A DNA stretch of 64,000 nucleotides from Nocardioides gansuensis (GCF_003076135.1 NZ_QDGZ01000003.1:124001-188000), one strand, 5' to 3'; numbered from the stretch's first letter, positions 1 to 10,166 are shown. Numbers and translations: made by a program. Notes: a model not told the origin generated them from the letters alone.

Positions 1-1
1 C

Positions 2-850
2 CATCTTCCTTCTGTGGTGGAGGTGAGTCCCGCCGACGCGGGGTGGACCTACAGCGGCCTGCGCGTGGTCTCGCTGGCGCCGGGCGAGCGGCAGACACTT
101 GCCACGGGCGAGGAGGAGATGCTGGTGCTGCCGCTGTCGGGCGGCTGCGTCGTGGAGTGTGACGGCCAGGTCGTCGAGCTCGAGGGACGTGCCACCGTGT
201 TCAGCCGGGTCAGCGACTTCGCCTACGTTCCCCGCGACTCCGAGGTGACCGTCAGCTCGGACGCCGGCGGCCGGTTCGCGCTCCCGTCCGCACGGTGCGA
301 GCGCCGGCTTCTGTTCCGGTACGCGACGGCGGAGGACGTCTCCGTCGAGCTCCGCGGCGCCGGCAGCTGCAGCCGTCAGGTCAACAACGTCGCCGCGGCG
401 CACACGTTCGAGTGCGACCGCCTGATCGTGGTCGAGGTGCTCACGCCGGCAGGCAACTGGTCGTCGTACCCGCCCCACAAGCACGACGAGGACCGGCCAG
501 GCGCCGAGAGCGTGCTGGAGGAGATCTACTACTTCGAGGTCGACGACGGGCCGGACGGGCCGGGGGTGGGCTACCAGCGGGTGTACGGCACCGACGACCG
601 TCCGGCGGACCTGCTCGCCGAGGTACGGACCGGCGACGTCGTCACCATCCCGCACGGCTGGCACGGGCCGTCGATGGCGGCGCCCGGCTACGACCTGTAC
701 TACCTGAACGTGATGGCAGGTCCAGGCGCCGAGCGCGCCTGGCTGATCTGTGACGACCCGGCCCATGCCTGGGTGCGGAGCACCTGGGACGACGCGGCAG
801 TTGACCCGCGCCTACCCCTGACCACGACCGACGAGAGGAGCCCGAGATGA
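2..850 (+). CDS. iolB: 5-deoxy-glucuronate isomerase IolB (5' end cut by window)
   Basis: Isomerises 5-deoxy-glucuronate to 2-deoxy-5-keto-gluconate in myo-inositol breakdown (cytosol). The frame is open from base 2, and the first codons (HLPS, then VVEVSPADAGWTYSGLRV) already match the family near its N-terminus, so only a few codons are missing; the GTG at 14 is probably internal. It is a bicupin protein with a metal site: HKHDED followed by an E-E-I-Y-Y-F strand, and a second His in IPHGWHGPS near the C-terminus. The stop overlaps the iolD start (ATGA, 847-850), which implies translational coupling. The family assignment is secure; the true start lies outside the window. Confidence 0.93.
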   Translation, partial: HLPSVVEVSPADAGWTYSGLRVVSLAPGERQTLATGEEEMLVLPLSGGCVVECDGQVVELEGRATVFSRVSDFAYVPRDSEVTVSSDAGGRFALPSARCERRLLFRYATAEDVSVELRGAGSCSRQVNNVAAAHTFECDRLIVVEVLTPAGNWSSYPPHKHDEDRPGAESVLEEIYYFEVDDGPDGPGVGYQRVYGTDDRPADLLAEVRTGDVVTIPHGWHGPSMAAPGYDLYYLNVMAGPGAERAWLICDDPAHAWVRSTWDDAAVDPRLPLTTTDERSPR

Positions 851-2730
851 GCGGCACGGTCCGGCTGACCGTCGCACAGGCACTGGTGCGCTTCCTGGGC
901 GTCCAGTACTCGGAGCGCGACGGGGTCGAGCACCGTCTGGTCGAGGGCTGCTTCGGGATCTTCGGCCACGGCAATCTCGCGGGCGTCGGCGAGGCGCTGC
1001 TCGAGGAGGAGCTGCGCGCACCCGGCCGGCTGCCGTACTGGACCGGTCGCAACGAGCAGGGCATGGTGCACGCCGCCGTGGGCTACGCCCGGATGCGCAA
1101 CCGGCTGTCAACTCTCGCCTGTACGGCGTCCATCGGCCCGGGCGCGACCAACATGGTCACCGGCGCCGCGCTCGCCACGATCAACCGGATCCCCGTGCTG
1201 CTCCTCCCTGGTGACGTGTTCGCGACCCGGGTGGCGTCTCCGGTGCTACAGGAGCTCGAGCTGCCATCCAGCGGCGACGTCTCGGTCAACGACGCGTTCC
1301 GTCCGGTGTCGAAGTACTTCGACCGGGTGTGGCGCCCCGAGCAGCTGCCCTCGGCTCTGCTGGGCGCGATGCGGGTGTTGTCCGACCCGGTCGAGACCGG
1401 CGCGGTCACGCTCGCCCTGCCGCAGGACGTGCAGGCGGAGGCGTACGACTGGCCGGTGGAGCTGTTCGAGAAGCGAGTGTGGCACGTGGCTCGACCGCAG
1501 CCCGAGGCCGCGCTGGTGGCCCGCGCGGTCGAGCTGCTGCGCGGCGCCCGCCGGCCGCTGATCGTCTCCGGCGGCGGCACTGTCTACGCCGAGGCGACCG
1601 AGGAGCTGCGTGTCTTCGCCGAGGCGTCCGGCATCCCGGTCGCCGAGACCCAGGCCGGCAAGGGATCCCTGCCCTACGACCATCCGCTGGCACTCGGCGC
1701 GGTCGGTGCGACCGGCACCACCGCAGCCAACGCGATCGCCCGTGAAGCGGACGTCGTCCTCGGGATAGGGACCCGCTACAGCGACTTCACCACCGCCTCG
1801 CGCAGCATCTTCGCCGACCCCGACGTCCGGTTCGTCAACCTCAATGTCGCAAGCCTGGACGGGCACAAGCAGGCCGGCCTGCCGCTGGTGGGAGACGCCC
1901 GCGAGGGCCTGAGGGCGCTCACCGAGGCCCTCGCGGGTCACCAAACCGACGGTGACTACCGCGACCGGGTGCGCTCGCTGGCGGCGGACTGGGACGCCAC
2001 TGTCGAGCGTGCCTACCACCTGGGCCACGGACCGCTGCCTGCGCAGTCGGAGGTCATCGGCGCCGTCAACGACGTCGCCGACCCCCGCGACGTGGTCGTG
2101 TGCGCGGCCGGCTCGACGCCCGGCGACCTGCACAAGCTGTGGCGCACCCGGGACCCGAAGGGCTACCACGTCGAGTACGGCTTCTCGTGCATGGGCTATG
2201 AGATCGCCGGCGGACTCGGAGTCCGGATGGCGGCGCCCGACCGCGACGTGTTCGTCATGGTCGGTGACGGCTCCTATTTGATGATGGCCTCGGAGCTGGT
2301 CACGGCGGTCCAGGAGAACGTCAAGATCATCGTGATCCTCGTGCAGAACCACGGGTTCGCCTCGATCGGCGCGCTCTCGGAGTCGCTCGGCTCCCAGCGC
2401 TACGGGACGGCGTACCGCCGTCGCAACCCGGCGACCGGGCGGCTCGACGGCGACAAGCTGCCGATCGACCTCGCGGCCAACGCGAAGAGCCTGGGCGCCC
2501 AGGTGCTCCCCGCCAGCAGCATCGACGAGCTGCACCAAGCGCTGCGCAAGGCGAAGTGGGACGCGACCGGGCCCGTCGTGATCCACGTCGAGACCGACCC
2601 GTTGGTGCCCGCACCGAGCAGCGATGCCTGGTGGGACGTCCCGGTCGCCGAGGTCTCCGGGCTCGAGTCCACGACTGAGGCCCGGGCCCGGTACGACGTC
2701 GCGAAGCGTGATCAGCGGCGTCACCTCTGA
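847..2730 (+). CDS. iolD: 3D-trihydroxycyclohexane-1,2-dione hydrolase IolD
   Basis: Thiamine-diphosphate enzyme that opens the ring of 3D-(3,5/4)-trihydroxycyclohexane-1,2-dione to 5-deoxy-glucuronate, the step before IolB. It has 627 residues, normal for the family. The three-part acetolactate-synthase-like fold is visible: an N-terminal PYR domain with the activating Glu in RNEQGMVHAA, a middle Rossmann-like domain, and a C-terminal PP domain with the ThDP/Mg motif GDGSYLMMAS leading to VQNHGF. The ATG at 847 overlaps the iolB stop. The substrate is assigned from the inositol neighbours; the fold alone would also fit other ThDP lyases. Confidence 0.93.
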   Translation: MSGTVRLTVAQALVRFLGVQYSERDGVEHRLVEGCFGIFGHGNLAGVGEALLEEELRAPGRLPYWTGRNEQGMVHAAVGYARMRNRLSTLACTASIGPGATNMVTGAALATINRIPVLLLPGDVFATRVASPVLQELELPSSGDVSVNDAFRPVSKYFDRVWRPEQLPSALLGAMRVLSDPVETGAVTLALPQDVQAEAYDWPVELFEKRVWHVARPQPEAALVARAVELLRGARRPLIVSGGGTVYAEATEELRVFAEASGIPVAETQAGKGSLPYDHPLALGAVGATGTTAANAIAREADVVLGIGTRYSDFTTASRSIFADPDVRFVNLNVASLDGHKQAGLPLVGDAREGLRALTEALAGHQTDGDYRDRVRSLAADWDATVERAYHLGHGPLPAQSEVIGAVNDVADPRDVVVCAAGSTPGDLHKLWRTRDPKGYHVEYGFSCMGYEIAGGLGVRMAAPDRDVFVMVGDGSYLMMASELVTAVQENVKIIVILVQNHGFASIGALSESLGSQRYGTAYRRRNPATGRLDGDKLPIDLAANAKSLGAQVLPASSIDELHQALRKAKWDATGPVVIHVETDPLVPAPSSDAWWDVPVAEVSGLESTTEARARYDVAKRDQRRHL

Positions 2731-2763
2731 CCCATCCACCGCAGCACGAAGGAAGAGAACCCT

Positions 2764-4260
2764 GTGAGGACGATCGAACACTGGATCGGCGGCACCCGGA
2801 GCACAGCTGGCTCGAGCCGCACCAGCCCGGTCTGGAATCCCGCCACCGGAGAGGAGCAGGCCGAGGTACTGCTCGCCTCAGCGGCGGACGTGGACCACGC
2901 GATCGCGGTGGCACGTGACGCCTTCGACACCTGGTCACAGAGCTCGCTGAGTGCCCGCACGAAGATCCTGTTCCGCTTCCAACACCTGGTCGAGGCCAAC
3001 CTGGACCGGCTGGCCGAGGCGATCACTGACGAGCACGGCAAGGTGCTGTCCGACGCTCGCGGCGAGGTGCAGCGCGGCCTGGAGGTCGTCGAGTTCGCAT
3101 GCGGCATCCCGCAGTTGCTCAAGGGCGACTACTCCGACCAGGTGTCGACCGGCGTGGACGTGTTCTCCTTCCGCGAGCCGCTCGGCGTGGTCGCCGGGAT
3201 CACGCCGTTCAACTTCCCGGCGATGGTGCCGATGTGGATGTTCCCGGTGGCGATCGCGTGTGGCAACACGTTCGTGCTCAAGCCCAGCGAGCGGGATCCT
3301 TCGGCGTCCGTCCTGCTCGCGGAGCTGTGGGCCGAAGCGGGGTTGCCGGAGGGCGTGTTCAACGTCGTGCACGGTGACAAGGAGGCGGTCGACGCGATCC
3401 TGGACCACCCCGACGTCGCCGCAGTGTCGTTCGTGGGCTCGACCCCGATCGCCCGCTACATCCACCAACGCGCCACTGAGAATGGCAAGCGAGTTCAGGC
3501 CCTCGGCGGGGCGAAGAACCACGCGATCGTGCTTCCAGACGCCGACCTCGACTTCGCCTCCGACCACCTGGTGGCTGCGGCGTTCGGGTCGGCGGGCGAG
3601 CGGTGCATGGCGATCTCGGCCGCGGTGGCGGTGGGCCCCACCGGCGACGCGTTGGTCGAGGCCGTGAACGCCAAGGCGCGTGCCGTGGTCGTCGGCTCGG
3701 GCCGGGACGCAGCGAGTGAGATGGGCCCGGTGGTCACCCCGGCCGCCCGTGAGCGGATCGTCGGCCTGATCGACGCCGGCGAACGGCAGGGCGGGCGGGT
3801 CACGGTCGACGGGCGTCGTCTCGTCGTACCCGGCCACGAGGACGGGTTCTTCGTCGGGCCGACGGTGATCGACGGCGTGACGCCGCAGATGGACTGCTAC
3901 ACCGAGGAGATCTTCGGCCCGGTGCTTTCGGTGCTGCGCAGCGACGACGTCGACGAGGCGATCGCCCTGATCAACGCCAACCCCTATGGCAACGGCACCG
4001 CGATCTTCACCTCCAGCGGCGAGGCCGCGCGGCGGTTCCAGCGCGGCGTCAAGGTCGGAATGATCGGCGTCAACGTCCCCGTACCCGTTCCGATGGCGTA
4101 CTACTCCTTCGGCGGGTGGAAGGACTCCCTCTTCGGCGACAAGCACGTGCACGGCCCCGAGGGCGTGTCGTTCTACACCCGCGCCAAGGTGGTCACCTCA
4201 CGCTGGCCCCACGTCGAGAACCCGATCGGCGCAAGCTTCCACTTCCCCACGAACGCCTGA
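2764..4260 (+). CDS. mmsA: CoA-acylating methylmalonate-semialdehyde dehydrogenase (MmsA/IolA)
   Basis: Oxidises malonate semialdehyde or methylmalonate semialdehyde to acetyl- or propionyl-CoA with NAD and CoA, the last step of inositol use and also valine breakdown. The 498 residues match the family. The catalytic Cys is residue 281 (GERCMA). The general-base Glu of ordinary aldehyde dehydrogenases is replaced by Asn in GGAKNHAIV, the hallmark of the CoA-acylating subfamily. The GTG at 2764 is preceded by a purine-rich GGAAGAGAA about 8 nt upstream. It follows iolD by 33 bp in the same operon. Confidence 0.93.
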   Translation: MRTIEHWIGGTRSTAGSSRTSPVWNPATGEEQAEVLLASAADVDHAIAVARDAFDTWSQSSLSARTKILFRFQHLVEANLDRLAEAITDEHGKVLSDARGEVQRGLEVVEFACGIPQLLKGDYSDQVSTGVDVFSFREPLGVVAGITPFNFPAMVPMWMFPVAIACGNTFVLKPSERDPSASVLLAELWAEAGLPEGVFNVVHGDKEAVDAILDHPDVAAVSFVGSTPIARYIHQRATENGKRVQALGGAKNHAIVLPDADLDFASDHLVAAAFGSAGERCMAISAAVAVGPTGDALVEAVNAKARAVVVGSGRDAASEMGPVVTPAARERIVGLIDAGERQGGRVTVDGRRLVVPGHEDGFFVGPTVIDGVTPQMDCYTEEIFGPVLSVLRSDDVDEAIALINANPYGNGTAIFTSSGEAARRFQRGVKVGMIGVNVPVPVPMAYYSFGGWKDSLFGDKHVHGPEGVSFYTRAKVVTSRWPHVENPIGASFHFPTNA

Positions 4261-4304
4261 CCGGACACGTCGTCCGACCGGGTCCGCAGAGAAAGGCACC
4301 ACAC

Positions 4305-5270
4305 ATGAGGCACAGAAGGATCACCATCACCGGGCTGGCCGCGTCGGCCCTGTTGCTCGCCGCGTGCAGCGGCACCGGCAAGGAGGAGAGCGGGGCCCCG
4401 ACGGACACGTTGGACGTCACCTACGCGGTGATCACCCACAGCGGTCCTGGCGATGCGTTCTGGGACCGGGTGAAGTCCGGCGCGGAGCGCGCCGGTGACG
4501 ACTACGGTGTCTCGGCCGAGTACTCAGCCGATCCCGATCCCTCCAAGCAGTCCGAGCTCATCGACGCCGCCGTCGCCGACGACGTCGACGGCATCGTCGT
4601 CTCGATGGCCAACCCGGACGGCCTCCAAGACAGCATCGAGGCGGCCGTGGAGGCGGGTGTCCCGGTCGTGACGATCAACTCCGGTTACGACCAGTGGGCG
4701 GACTTCGGAGCCATCACCCACATCGGTCAGAGCGAGACGATCGCCGGCCGCGAGGTCGGCGAGCGGCTCAAGGAGGAGGGCTTCAGCCACATCCTCTGCG
4801 TCATCCAGGAGGCCGGAAACATCGCTTTGGAGGAGCGGTGTGCCGCAGTTGCCGAGACCGCCGGCGGCACCGTGGAGAACCTGCAGGTCGACGGCACCGA
4901 CGAGAACGCCGTGACCTCGACGATCACGTCGAAGCTGCAGTCCGACGACTCGATCGACGCCGTGCTCACTCTCGGTGGTCAGTACGGCATCAACGCGGTG
5001 GCGGCCGTCGACCAGGCTGGCAGCGACGCCCAGGTCGCGACCTTCGACCTCAGCGAGGACGTCATCAACGAGATCGAGGACGGCAACATCCTGTTCGCCG
5101 TCGACCAGCAGCCCTACGTCCAGGGTTACCTCGGCGTCACCACGCTCTACCTGAAGTCGATCAACGGCAACGACGTGGGCGGCGGCCAGGCCATCAACTC
5201 CGGCCCGGCGTTCATCACGAGCGACAACGCCGACTCGGTGCTCGAGTTCGCCAAGAACGGCACCCGCTGA
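4305..5270 (+). CDS. Sugar/inositol ABC transporter substrate-binding lipoprotein
   Basis: Extracytoplasmic binding protein of a ribose/inositol-type importer (periplasmic-binding-protein type 1 fold). It has 321 residues from the ATG at 4305, which has an AGAAAGG ribosome site. An N-terminal signal (basic RHRR, then a hydrophobic stretch) ends in the lipobox LLAAC, so the mature protein should be lipid-anchored at Cys. The two-lobe sugar-binding fold is suggested by DGIVVSMANP and VPVVTINSG. Position between mmsA and iolG suggests inositol or a derivative as ligand; that is inference. A longer in-frame extension back to 4116 overlaps mmsA and lacks a signal peptide, so it was not used. Confidence 0.9.
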   Translation: MRHRRITITGLAASALLLAACSGTGKEESGAPTDTLDVTYAVITHSGPGDAFWDRVKSGAERAGDDYGVSAEYSADPDPSKQSELIDAAVADDVDGIVVSMANPDGLQDSIEAAVEAGVPVVTINSGYDQWADFGAITHIGQSETIAGREVGERLKEEGFSHILCVIQEAGNIALEERCAAVAETAGGTVENLQVDGTDENAVTSTITSKLQSDDSIDAVLTLGGQYGINAVAAVDQAGSDAQVATFDLSEDVINEIEDGNILFAVDQQPYVQGYLGVTTLYLKSINGNDVGGGQAINSGPAFITSDNADSVLEFAKNGTR

Positions 5271-5282
5271 GCGGGGCGTGGG

Positions 5283-5302
5283 GCCCGCCGCTTCGGGCGG
5301 GC
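5283..5302 (+). promoter_or_regulatory. Intercistronic hairpin
   Basis: A 7-bp perfect G/C stem with a 6-nt loop lies between the binding-protein stop and the permease start and has no following T run. Such hairpins after binding-protein genes commonly protect the upstream mRNA, so that more binding protein than membrane component is made. The structure is seen; the role is inferred. Confidence 0.45.
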
Positions 5303-5334
5303 TCCACCCCGGCTTCCAGGAAAGGAACCAGCAC

Positions 5335-6369
5335 ATGACAACCACTGCGGTCGCGGACGAACGCGTCGTCCGCACGTCTCCTGTCGCCAGCGTGATGAAG
5401 CGCCCCGAGATCGGCGCGCTCCTAGCAGCGGTCGCGATCTTCGCCTTTTTCGCCCTCACGACCGACACCTTCGCCACGGCTCAGGGAGCCAGCACCTGGC
5501 TGGACTCGGCCTCGACGATCGGCATCATGGCCGTCGCGGTCTCGCTCCTGATGATCGGCGGCGAGTTCGACCTCTCCGCCGGGGCGATCACCGGCTTCAC
5601 CGGTCTGGTCGTCGGCGTCCTGACGACCGAGTACGGCCTGAACATCTGGGTCGCGATCCTCGTCTCGCTCGGCCTCGCTCTCGGGGTCGGCTTCCTCAAC
5701 GGCCTGATGGTGATGAAGACGGGATTGCCCAGTTTCATCGTCACCCTCGGCACGTTCTTCGTGCTGCAGGGCATCGACCTCGCCGGGACGAAGGCGCTGA
5801 TCGGCCAGGTCGCCATCCAGGGCATGCGCAACGTCCCGTACTACGACCAGCCCCAGAAGCTGTTCGGGTCGTCCTTCGAGTTCGCCGGCGGCACGGTCGT
5901 CGTATCGATCCTGTGGTGGATCGCAGTGACCGCGTTCGCGACCTGGGTGCTGCTCCGTACCCGTGTCGGCAACTGGGTCTTCGCCGTGGGCGGGGCCAAG
6001 CAGTCCGCTCGGCAGGTCGGCGTGCCCGTCGTGGGCACCAAGATCGGGTTGTTCATGACGACGGCCGGCTGCGGCTGGCTGGTCGGGATGCTGCTGCTTT
6101 TCAGCAGCTCCACGGTGCAGAGCAACACCGGGGTCGGCCAGGAGTTCATCTACATCATCTGCGCCGTCGTCGGTGGCTGCCTGCTGACCGGCGGCTACGG
6201 CTCGGCGATCGGCGCGGCGTTCGGCGCGCTGATCTACGGCATGGCCAACCAGGGCATCGTCTACGCCGGCTGGGACAACAACTGGCTGAAGGCGTTCCTG
6301 GGCGCGATGCTGCTGGGCGCGGTCCTGCTCAACGAATGGGTGCGCAAGCGAGCGGAGGAGGCACGATGA
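5335..6369 (+). CDS. Sugar/inositol ABC transporter permease
   Basis: Membrane channel of the importer, from the RbsC/AraH permease family (BPD_transp_2). It has 344 residues, close to the family norm, with about 8-10 hydrophobic segments and typical motifs such as [13 protein letters not shown] and a late [19 protein letters not shown] loop. The ATG at 5335 has AAAGGA 8 nt upstream; the in-frame GTG at 5278 would place the intercistronic hairpin inside the gene and was rejected. The stop overlaps the ATPase start (ATGA). Confidence 0.9.
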   Translation: MTTTAVADERVVRTSPVASVMKRPEIGALLAAVAIFAFFALTTDTFATAQGASTWLDSASTIGIMAVAVSLLMIGGEFDLSAGAITGFTGLVVGVLTTEYGLNIWVAILVSLGLALGVGFLNGLMVMKTGLPSFIVTLGTFFVLQGIDLAGTKALIGQVAIQGMRNVPYYDQPQKLFGSSFEFAGGTVVVSILWWIAVTAFATWVLLRTRVGNWVFAVGGAKQSARQVGVPVVGTKIGLFMTTAGCGWLVGMLLLFSSSTVQSNTGVGQEFIYIICAVVGGCLLTGGYGSAIGAAFGALIYGMANQGIVYAGWDNNWLKAFLGAMLLGAVLLNEWVRKRAEEAR

Positions 6370-7355
6370 CCGAGGACGAGAAGGTGAGCGCGACCGGCAA
6401 GCGGATCGGCAGGGTCGCCCGCGAGTACGCGACGCAACAGGCCAAGGAAGCGGGGCGCCGCAAGGAGCTGGAAGCGGCCGAGACCCCGGTCACCGCCGAC
6501 GGTCCGGCGATTCCCCCGCGGGGAACCCCGATCATCGAGGTGACCGACATCGGCAAGTCCTACGGCCGGGTGATCGCGCTGAAGGACGTGACGACGTCGG
6601 TCAAGGCAGGCGAGGTCACCTGCGTGCTGGGTGACAACGGTGCCGGCAAGTCGACGTTCATCAAGATCCTCGCCGGGGCGCACCAGCACACGGAGGGCAC
6701 ATTCCTCGTCGACGGCGAGGAGCGCCACCTGTCCAGCCCGCGCGATGCGCTGGCACTCGGGATCGCGACCGTCTACCAGGACCTTGCCGTGGTCCCCCTG
6801 ATGCCGGTGTGGCGCAACTTCTTCCTCGGCTCGGAGCCGGTGAAGGGCATCTGGCCGGCCCGACGGCTGGACGTCGAGTTCATGAAGAAGACGACCCGCA
6901 GCGAGCTCCTCGCGATGGGCATCGACCTGCGCGACGTGGACCAGCCGATCGGCACCCTCTCGGGTGGTGAGCGGCAATGCGTCGCCATCGCGCGGGCCGT
7001 CTACTTCGGGGCCCGGGTGCTGATCCTGGACGAGCCGACCGCTGCGCTCGGGGTCAAGCAGTCCGGTGTGGTGCTGAAGTACATCGCCAAGGCCCGCGAC
7101 CGCGGTCTGGGCGTCGTGTTCATCACCCACAACCCGCACCACGCCTATCCCGTCGGAGACCGGTTCATGCTCTTGAGGCGCGGCCGCAGCATGGGCGACT
7201 TCCCGAAGTCGGAGCTGACCGTGCAGGACCTGACATCGATGATGGCCGGCGGCGCGGAGCTGGAGTCCCTGGCGCACGAGCTCGAGCGCACCATGGGCTC
7301 ATCGAACGACATCGTCGCAGAGCTCAAAGCCGAAGCGGAGGCCGAGGCAAAGTGA
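6366..7355 (+). CDS. Sugar/inositol ABC transporter ATPase (single cassette)
   Basis: Energises the importer at the inner membrane face. It shows Walker A GDNGAGKS, signature LSGGERQ, Walker B VLILDEP, and an H-loop His in FITHNP. It has 329 residues and one nucleotide-binding domain, unlike the tandem RbsA/MglA type with two, so it probably works as a homodimer (FrcA-like). About 55 charged residues precede the domain, and the C-terminus is an acidic, helix-rich tail. It overlaps both neighbours by 4 nt, so permease, ATPase and iolG are tightly coupled. Confidence 0.92.
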   Translation: MTEDEKVSATGKRIGRVAREYATQQAKEAGRRKELEAAETPVTADGPAIPPRGTPIIEVTDIGKSYGRVIALKDVTTSVKAGEVTCVLGDNGAGKSTFIKILAGAHQHTEGTFLVDGEERHLSSPRDALALGIATVYQDLAVVPLMPVWRNFFLGSEPVKGIWPARRLDVEFMKKTTRSELLAMGIDLRDVDQPIGTLSGGERQCVAIARAVYFGARVLILDEPTAALGVKQSGVVLKYIAKARDRGLGVVFITHNPHHAYPVGDRFMLLRRGRSMGDFPKSELTVQDLTSMMAGGAELESLAHELERTMGSSNDIVAELKAEAEAEAK

Positions 7356-8389
7356 CGGTTCGCATCGCCCTGGTGGGGGCCGGTCGCATCGGCGCCCACC
7401 ATGCGGAACTCATCGCCCGACACCTCCCGGGCGCGACCCTGACCGCCGTCGCGGATCCGCGCCCCGGCGTCGCGTCAGCCCTGGCGGAGCCGCTCGGCGC
7501 TCGGGCCGAGACCGATCCCGGCTCGGTGTCCGCGGCGACCGACGTCGACGCGATCGTGATCGCCGCGTCGTCCGTCGCCCACGCCGGCCTGATCCGTGAA
7601 GCGGCCGAGGCCGGCAAGCACGTCTTCTGCGAGAAGCCGGCCGGGATGAGCCTGGCCGAGATCGACGCAGGACGGAAGGCCACAGCGGCAGCCGGGGTCG
7701 CGTTCCAGGTGGGTTTCAACCGCCGTTTCGCACCCGACTTCGCGGCAGCGCACGACGCGATCGCGGGCGGTCGGGTCGGCGACGTACGGCTGATGCGCTC
7801 ACTCACCCGCGACCCGGGCAGCGGCCTGGCCGACCCCGGCGCGATCCCGCCGTGGACGATCTTCACCCAGACGCTGATCCACGACTTCGACACGCTCAAC
7901 TGGCTCAACCCGGGAGCGCGAGCCGTCGACGTCTCCGCGACGGCCGACGCCCTCATCGCGCCGGACTTCAAGGAGGGCGGCCTGCTCGACACCGCGGTGG
8001 TCGTCATCCGCTACGACAACGGCGCGATAGCCACCGCCGAGGCGAACTTCGCGGCGACGTACGGCTATGACGTCCGTGGCGAGGTCTTCGGCTCACGCGG
8101 GATGGTGACGATCGGCAACGGGTCCCGCACCTCGATGCGCCTGCACGACGCTGAGGGCCGGCTCGCCTCGACCGCGCGAAGCGACACCGAGCTGCTTCGG
8201 GAGGCGTACCTCGGGGAGTTCGCCGAGTTCGCGGCGGCGATCGAGGACGGCCGCGCGCCGAGCGTCGGAGGCGACGAGGCGTGGGCCGCTTTCGCCATCG
8301 CCGAGGCCGCGATCGAGTCCTACCGCACGGGTGGGCGCGCCGAGGTCGCCGTACCCGTGGCGTCTGACGGACGAGGAGCTTCTCGATGA
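7352..8389 (+). CDS. iolG: Inositol 2-dehydrogenase family oxidoreductase IolG
   Basis: NAD-dependent oxidation of myo-inositol to scyllo-inosose is the likely role. It is a Gfo/Idh/MocA protein of 345 residues with an N-terminal Rossmann loop [11 protein letters not shown], the substrate-site motif CEKPAGMSL, and the later catalytic D/H region ([11 protein letters not shown]). The GTG at 7352 overlaps the ATPase stop. The next gene starts within its stop codon. Other cyclitol or sugar dehydrogenases of this family would look alike; the operon favours inositol. Confidence 0.88.
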   Translation: MTVRIALVGAGRIGAHHAELIARHLPGATLTAVADPRPGVASALAEPLGARAETDPGSVSAATDVDAIVIAASSVAHAGLIREAAEAGKHVFCEKPAGMSLAEIDAGRKATAAAGVAFQVGFNRRFAPDFAAAHDAIAGGRVGDVRLMRSLTRDPGSGLADPGAIPPWTIFTQTLIHDFDTLNWLNPGARAVDVSATADALIAPDFKEGGLLDTAVVVIRYDNGAIATAEANFAATYGYDVRGEVFGSRGMVTIGNGSRTSMRLHDAEGRLASTARSDTELLREAYLGEFAEFAAAIEDGRAPSVGGDEAWAAFAIAEAAIESYRTGGRAEVAVPVASDGRGASR

Positions 8390-9173
8390 CCTTCACCCTG
8401 GCGGTGTGCTCGGAGATGGTCTACCTCGACGAGCCGCACGTCGACCGCGTCAAGCGCATCCACGACGCCGGCTTCGCGGTCGAGATCTGGGACTGGACGG
8501 CCAAGGACGCCGCAGCACTGGCTGCGACCGGTGCGCGGTTCACGTCGATGACCGGGTATGTCAGCGGCGACCTGACCAGCCCCGACGGGACCGCTGCGCT
8601 GCTCGCGTCGGCGGCGGAGTCGATCGAGTTCGCCCGCCGGATCGGGTCACCCGCGCTGAACCTGCACGGGACCGGCCTCGGGGAGGGCGGACTGCCTCTC
8701 CGACCCGTCGAGGTCGTGACGGGCGAGATGTGGCTGGCCGCGCTGCGCACGCTCGAGCAGGTCGCGGAGCTCGGGCAGCAGCACGGGATGACCTTCGTGC
8801 TCGAGAACCTCAACACTGAGGTGGATCACCCGGGGACGCCGTTCGCTCGCGCGGCGGACACGCTCGCGCTGGTGCGGGCGGTCGGGAGTCCGCACTGCGG
8901 ATGAACCTGGACCTCTACCACGCCCAGATCGGCGAGGGGAACTTGATCGAGCTGATCCGCCGGTCGGCGCCGTACGTCGGTGAGGTGCAGGTCGCGGACG
9001 TCCCCGGACGCTGCGAACCCGGCACCGGCGAGGTCGCCTGGCCGGCGGTCGCGCGGGCGCTTGCCGAGGCCGGGTACGACGGCGTGGTGGCCCTCGAGGC
9101 CTTCGCCAGCCGACCCGGAACGGCCGGCTCCGACGCAGCGCTCGCCGCATTCCGGGATGCGTTCTCGTTGTAG
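8386..9173 (+). pseudogene. Hydroxypyruvate/inosose isomerase-like TIM barrel, frameshifted
   Basis: Two adjacent frames together encode one Hyi/IolI-type sugar-phosphate-isomerase-like barrel of about 262 residues. The first (8386-8904) carries the N-terminal barrel, with NLHGTG and the metal Glu region VLENLN, and ends VGSPHCG-stop. The second, starting inside that stop at 8901, resumes MNLDLYHAQIGEGNL, which is the expected continuation. Adding one base near 8895-8900 (CAC-CTG-CGG instead of CACTGCGG) would restore PHLRMNLDLYH in frame. It is either a recent pseudogene or a base-call error. The intact protein would interconvert inososes or hydroxypyruvate/tartronate semialdehyde. Confidence 0.8.
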
Positions 9174-9325
9174 CGCGCGCGCCCACGACGCACTGAGCGG
9201 GCTACCACCGATCAGCCGGCTGCGACCAACCTGATGACCAGATCCGTCTAGTCGTGGAGCTGGCTGGTGCGCCGCCCACGAGACGCCAACGCGGAGCGCA
9301 AACCCGACACCGGCCATACACCGTT

Positions 9326-9478
9326 TCAGTCCGGGGCGGGCTCGCTCAGCACCGGCCGGCTGCGCGTCGCGCCCACGCTGGCGACCACGACGCAGCCGAC
9401 CGCCACCCAGTAGATCGGCGAGAGCAGCTCGTGGAGCACGACGATCGCGGTGAGCGCCGTTGCTGCTGGTTCGAGGCT
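9326..9478 (-). pseudogene. C-terminal remnant of an EamA/DMT exporter
   Basis: The last 50 codons of a drug/metabolite exporter survive: the LEPAATALTA helix, a LLSPIYW loop and a final VGCVVVASVGA helix match the EamA C-terminus. The frame continues upstream only as arginine-rich nonsense, so the other eight or so helices are gone. It marks the left edge of a scar zone after the inositol operon. Bases 9174-9325 and 9479-9704 hold nothing recognisable. Confidence 0.6.
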
Positions 9479-9704
9479 GCCAGGTCTCGGCCTCTCAAGT
9501 ACGGGGCTTCGCGAGCAGGGGCAAGGTCGACGGCGCGGACTATGGCTGCGCCCGAGAGGAATACGGGGGAAGCTCCATCGGCGGAGAGTGCTGCGGTGCC
9601 GCGACGAACGGTCGGAACGGAATCGAAGGCTTGGGGCCCGTGACATCAAGTCGCGAAACCGCAGGTCAGCGACCGGGTCTAGGTCGTGACGTGGCAGTCC
9701 GCGT

Positions 9705-9765
9705 TGGTGCCCCAGGCCAGAGTCGAACTGGCGACCTTTCGCCTAGGAGGCGGCTGCTCTATCCA
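9705..9765 (-). pseudogene. tRNA-Arg(CCT)-like 3' portion
   Basis: Read on the minus strand, the stretch gives GGATAGAGC (3' half of a D arm), a CTCCTAG anticodon loop with CCT, a perfect T arm (GCCAG-TTCGACT-CTGGC), and CTGGGGCACCA with encoded CCA. The 5' acceptor strand and 5' half of the D arm are missing, and two anticodon-stem pairs are mismatched. It is therefore not a working tRNA; a 3'-end copy of this kind is what site-specific integration into a tRNA gene leaves behind. Confidence 0.65.
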
Positions 9766-10166
9766 TCTTCAGGGCCCGATGAGGGGCGCCATGGGGCGGG
9801 AAGCAACGGTGCCCGGACACCAATGCCGCCACGTCCACACGGCAGGCTTCCCGCGTAACGCGCTCGCGAACACCTTCGAGATGTTGCTCAACCTGAGACG
9901 TCCTGAGAGACCGATGCTGTCTGAAGGCGGTCGCGGGATCAGCCGAGCATTCGGAGGGCACCCCCTGTAGCAGGGCTCGACAGCGATTTGAGTCGGGCCA
10001 CGTTTATGTCCCGAAAGCGCCAGCGCAAGCCGTCGAATCTGAGCAGACGGGGTCATGATCACTGGGCCATCGCACCCGCGTGTTGGCCGAGTCTGTGCAG
10101 GTCAGGGCACACGTCGGCAAGAGCGGTCAAAGTTGGCAGACCTGGGAATCCGCACACGCCGCAGGT

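Noticed and set aside
1246..4152. Minus-strand frames over iolD and mmsA (511 and 405 codons)
   Set aside because: Antisense shadows of well-identified genes.
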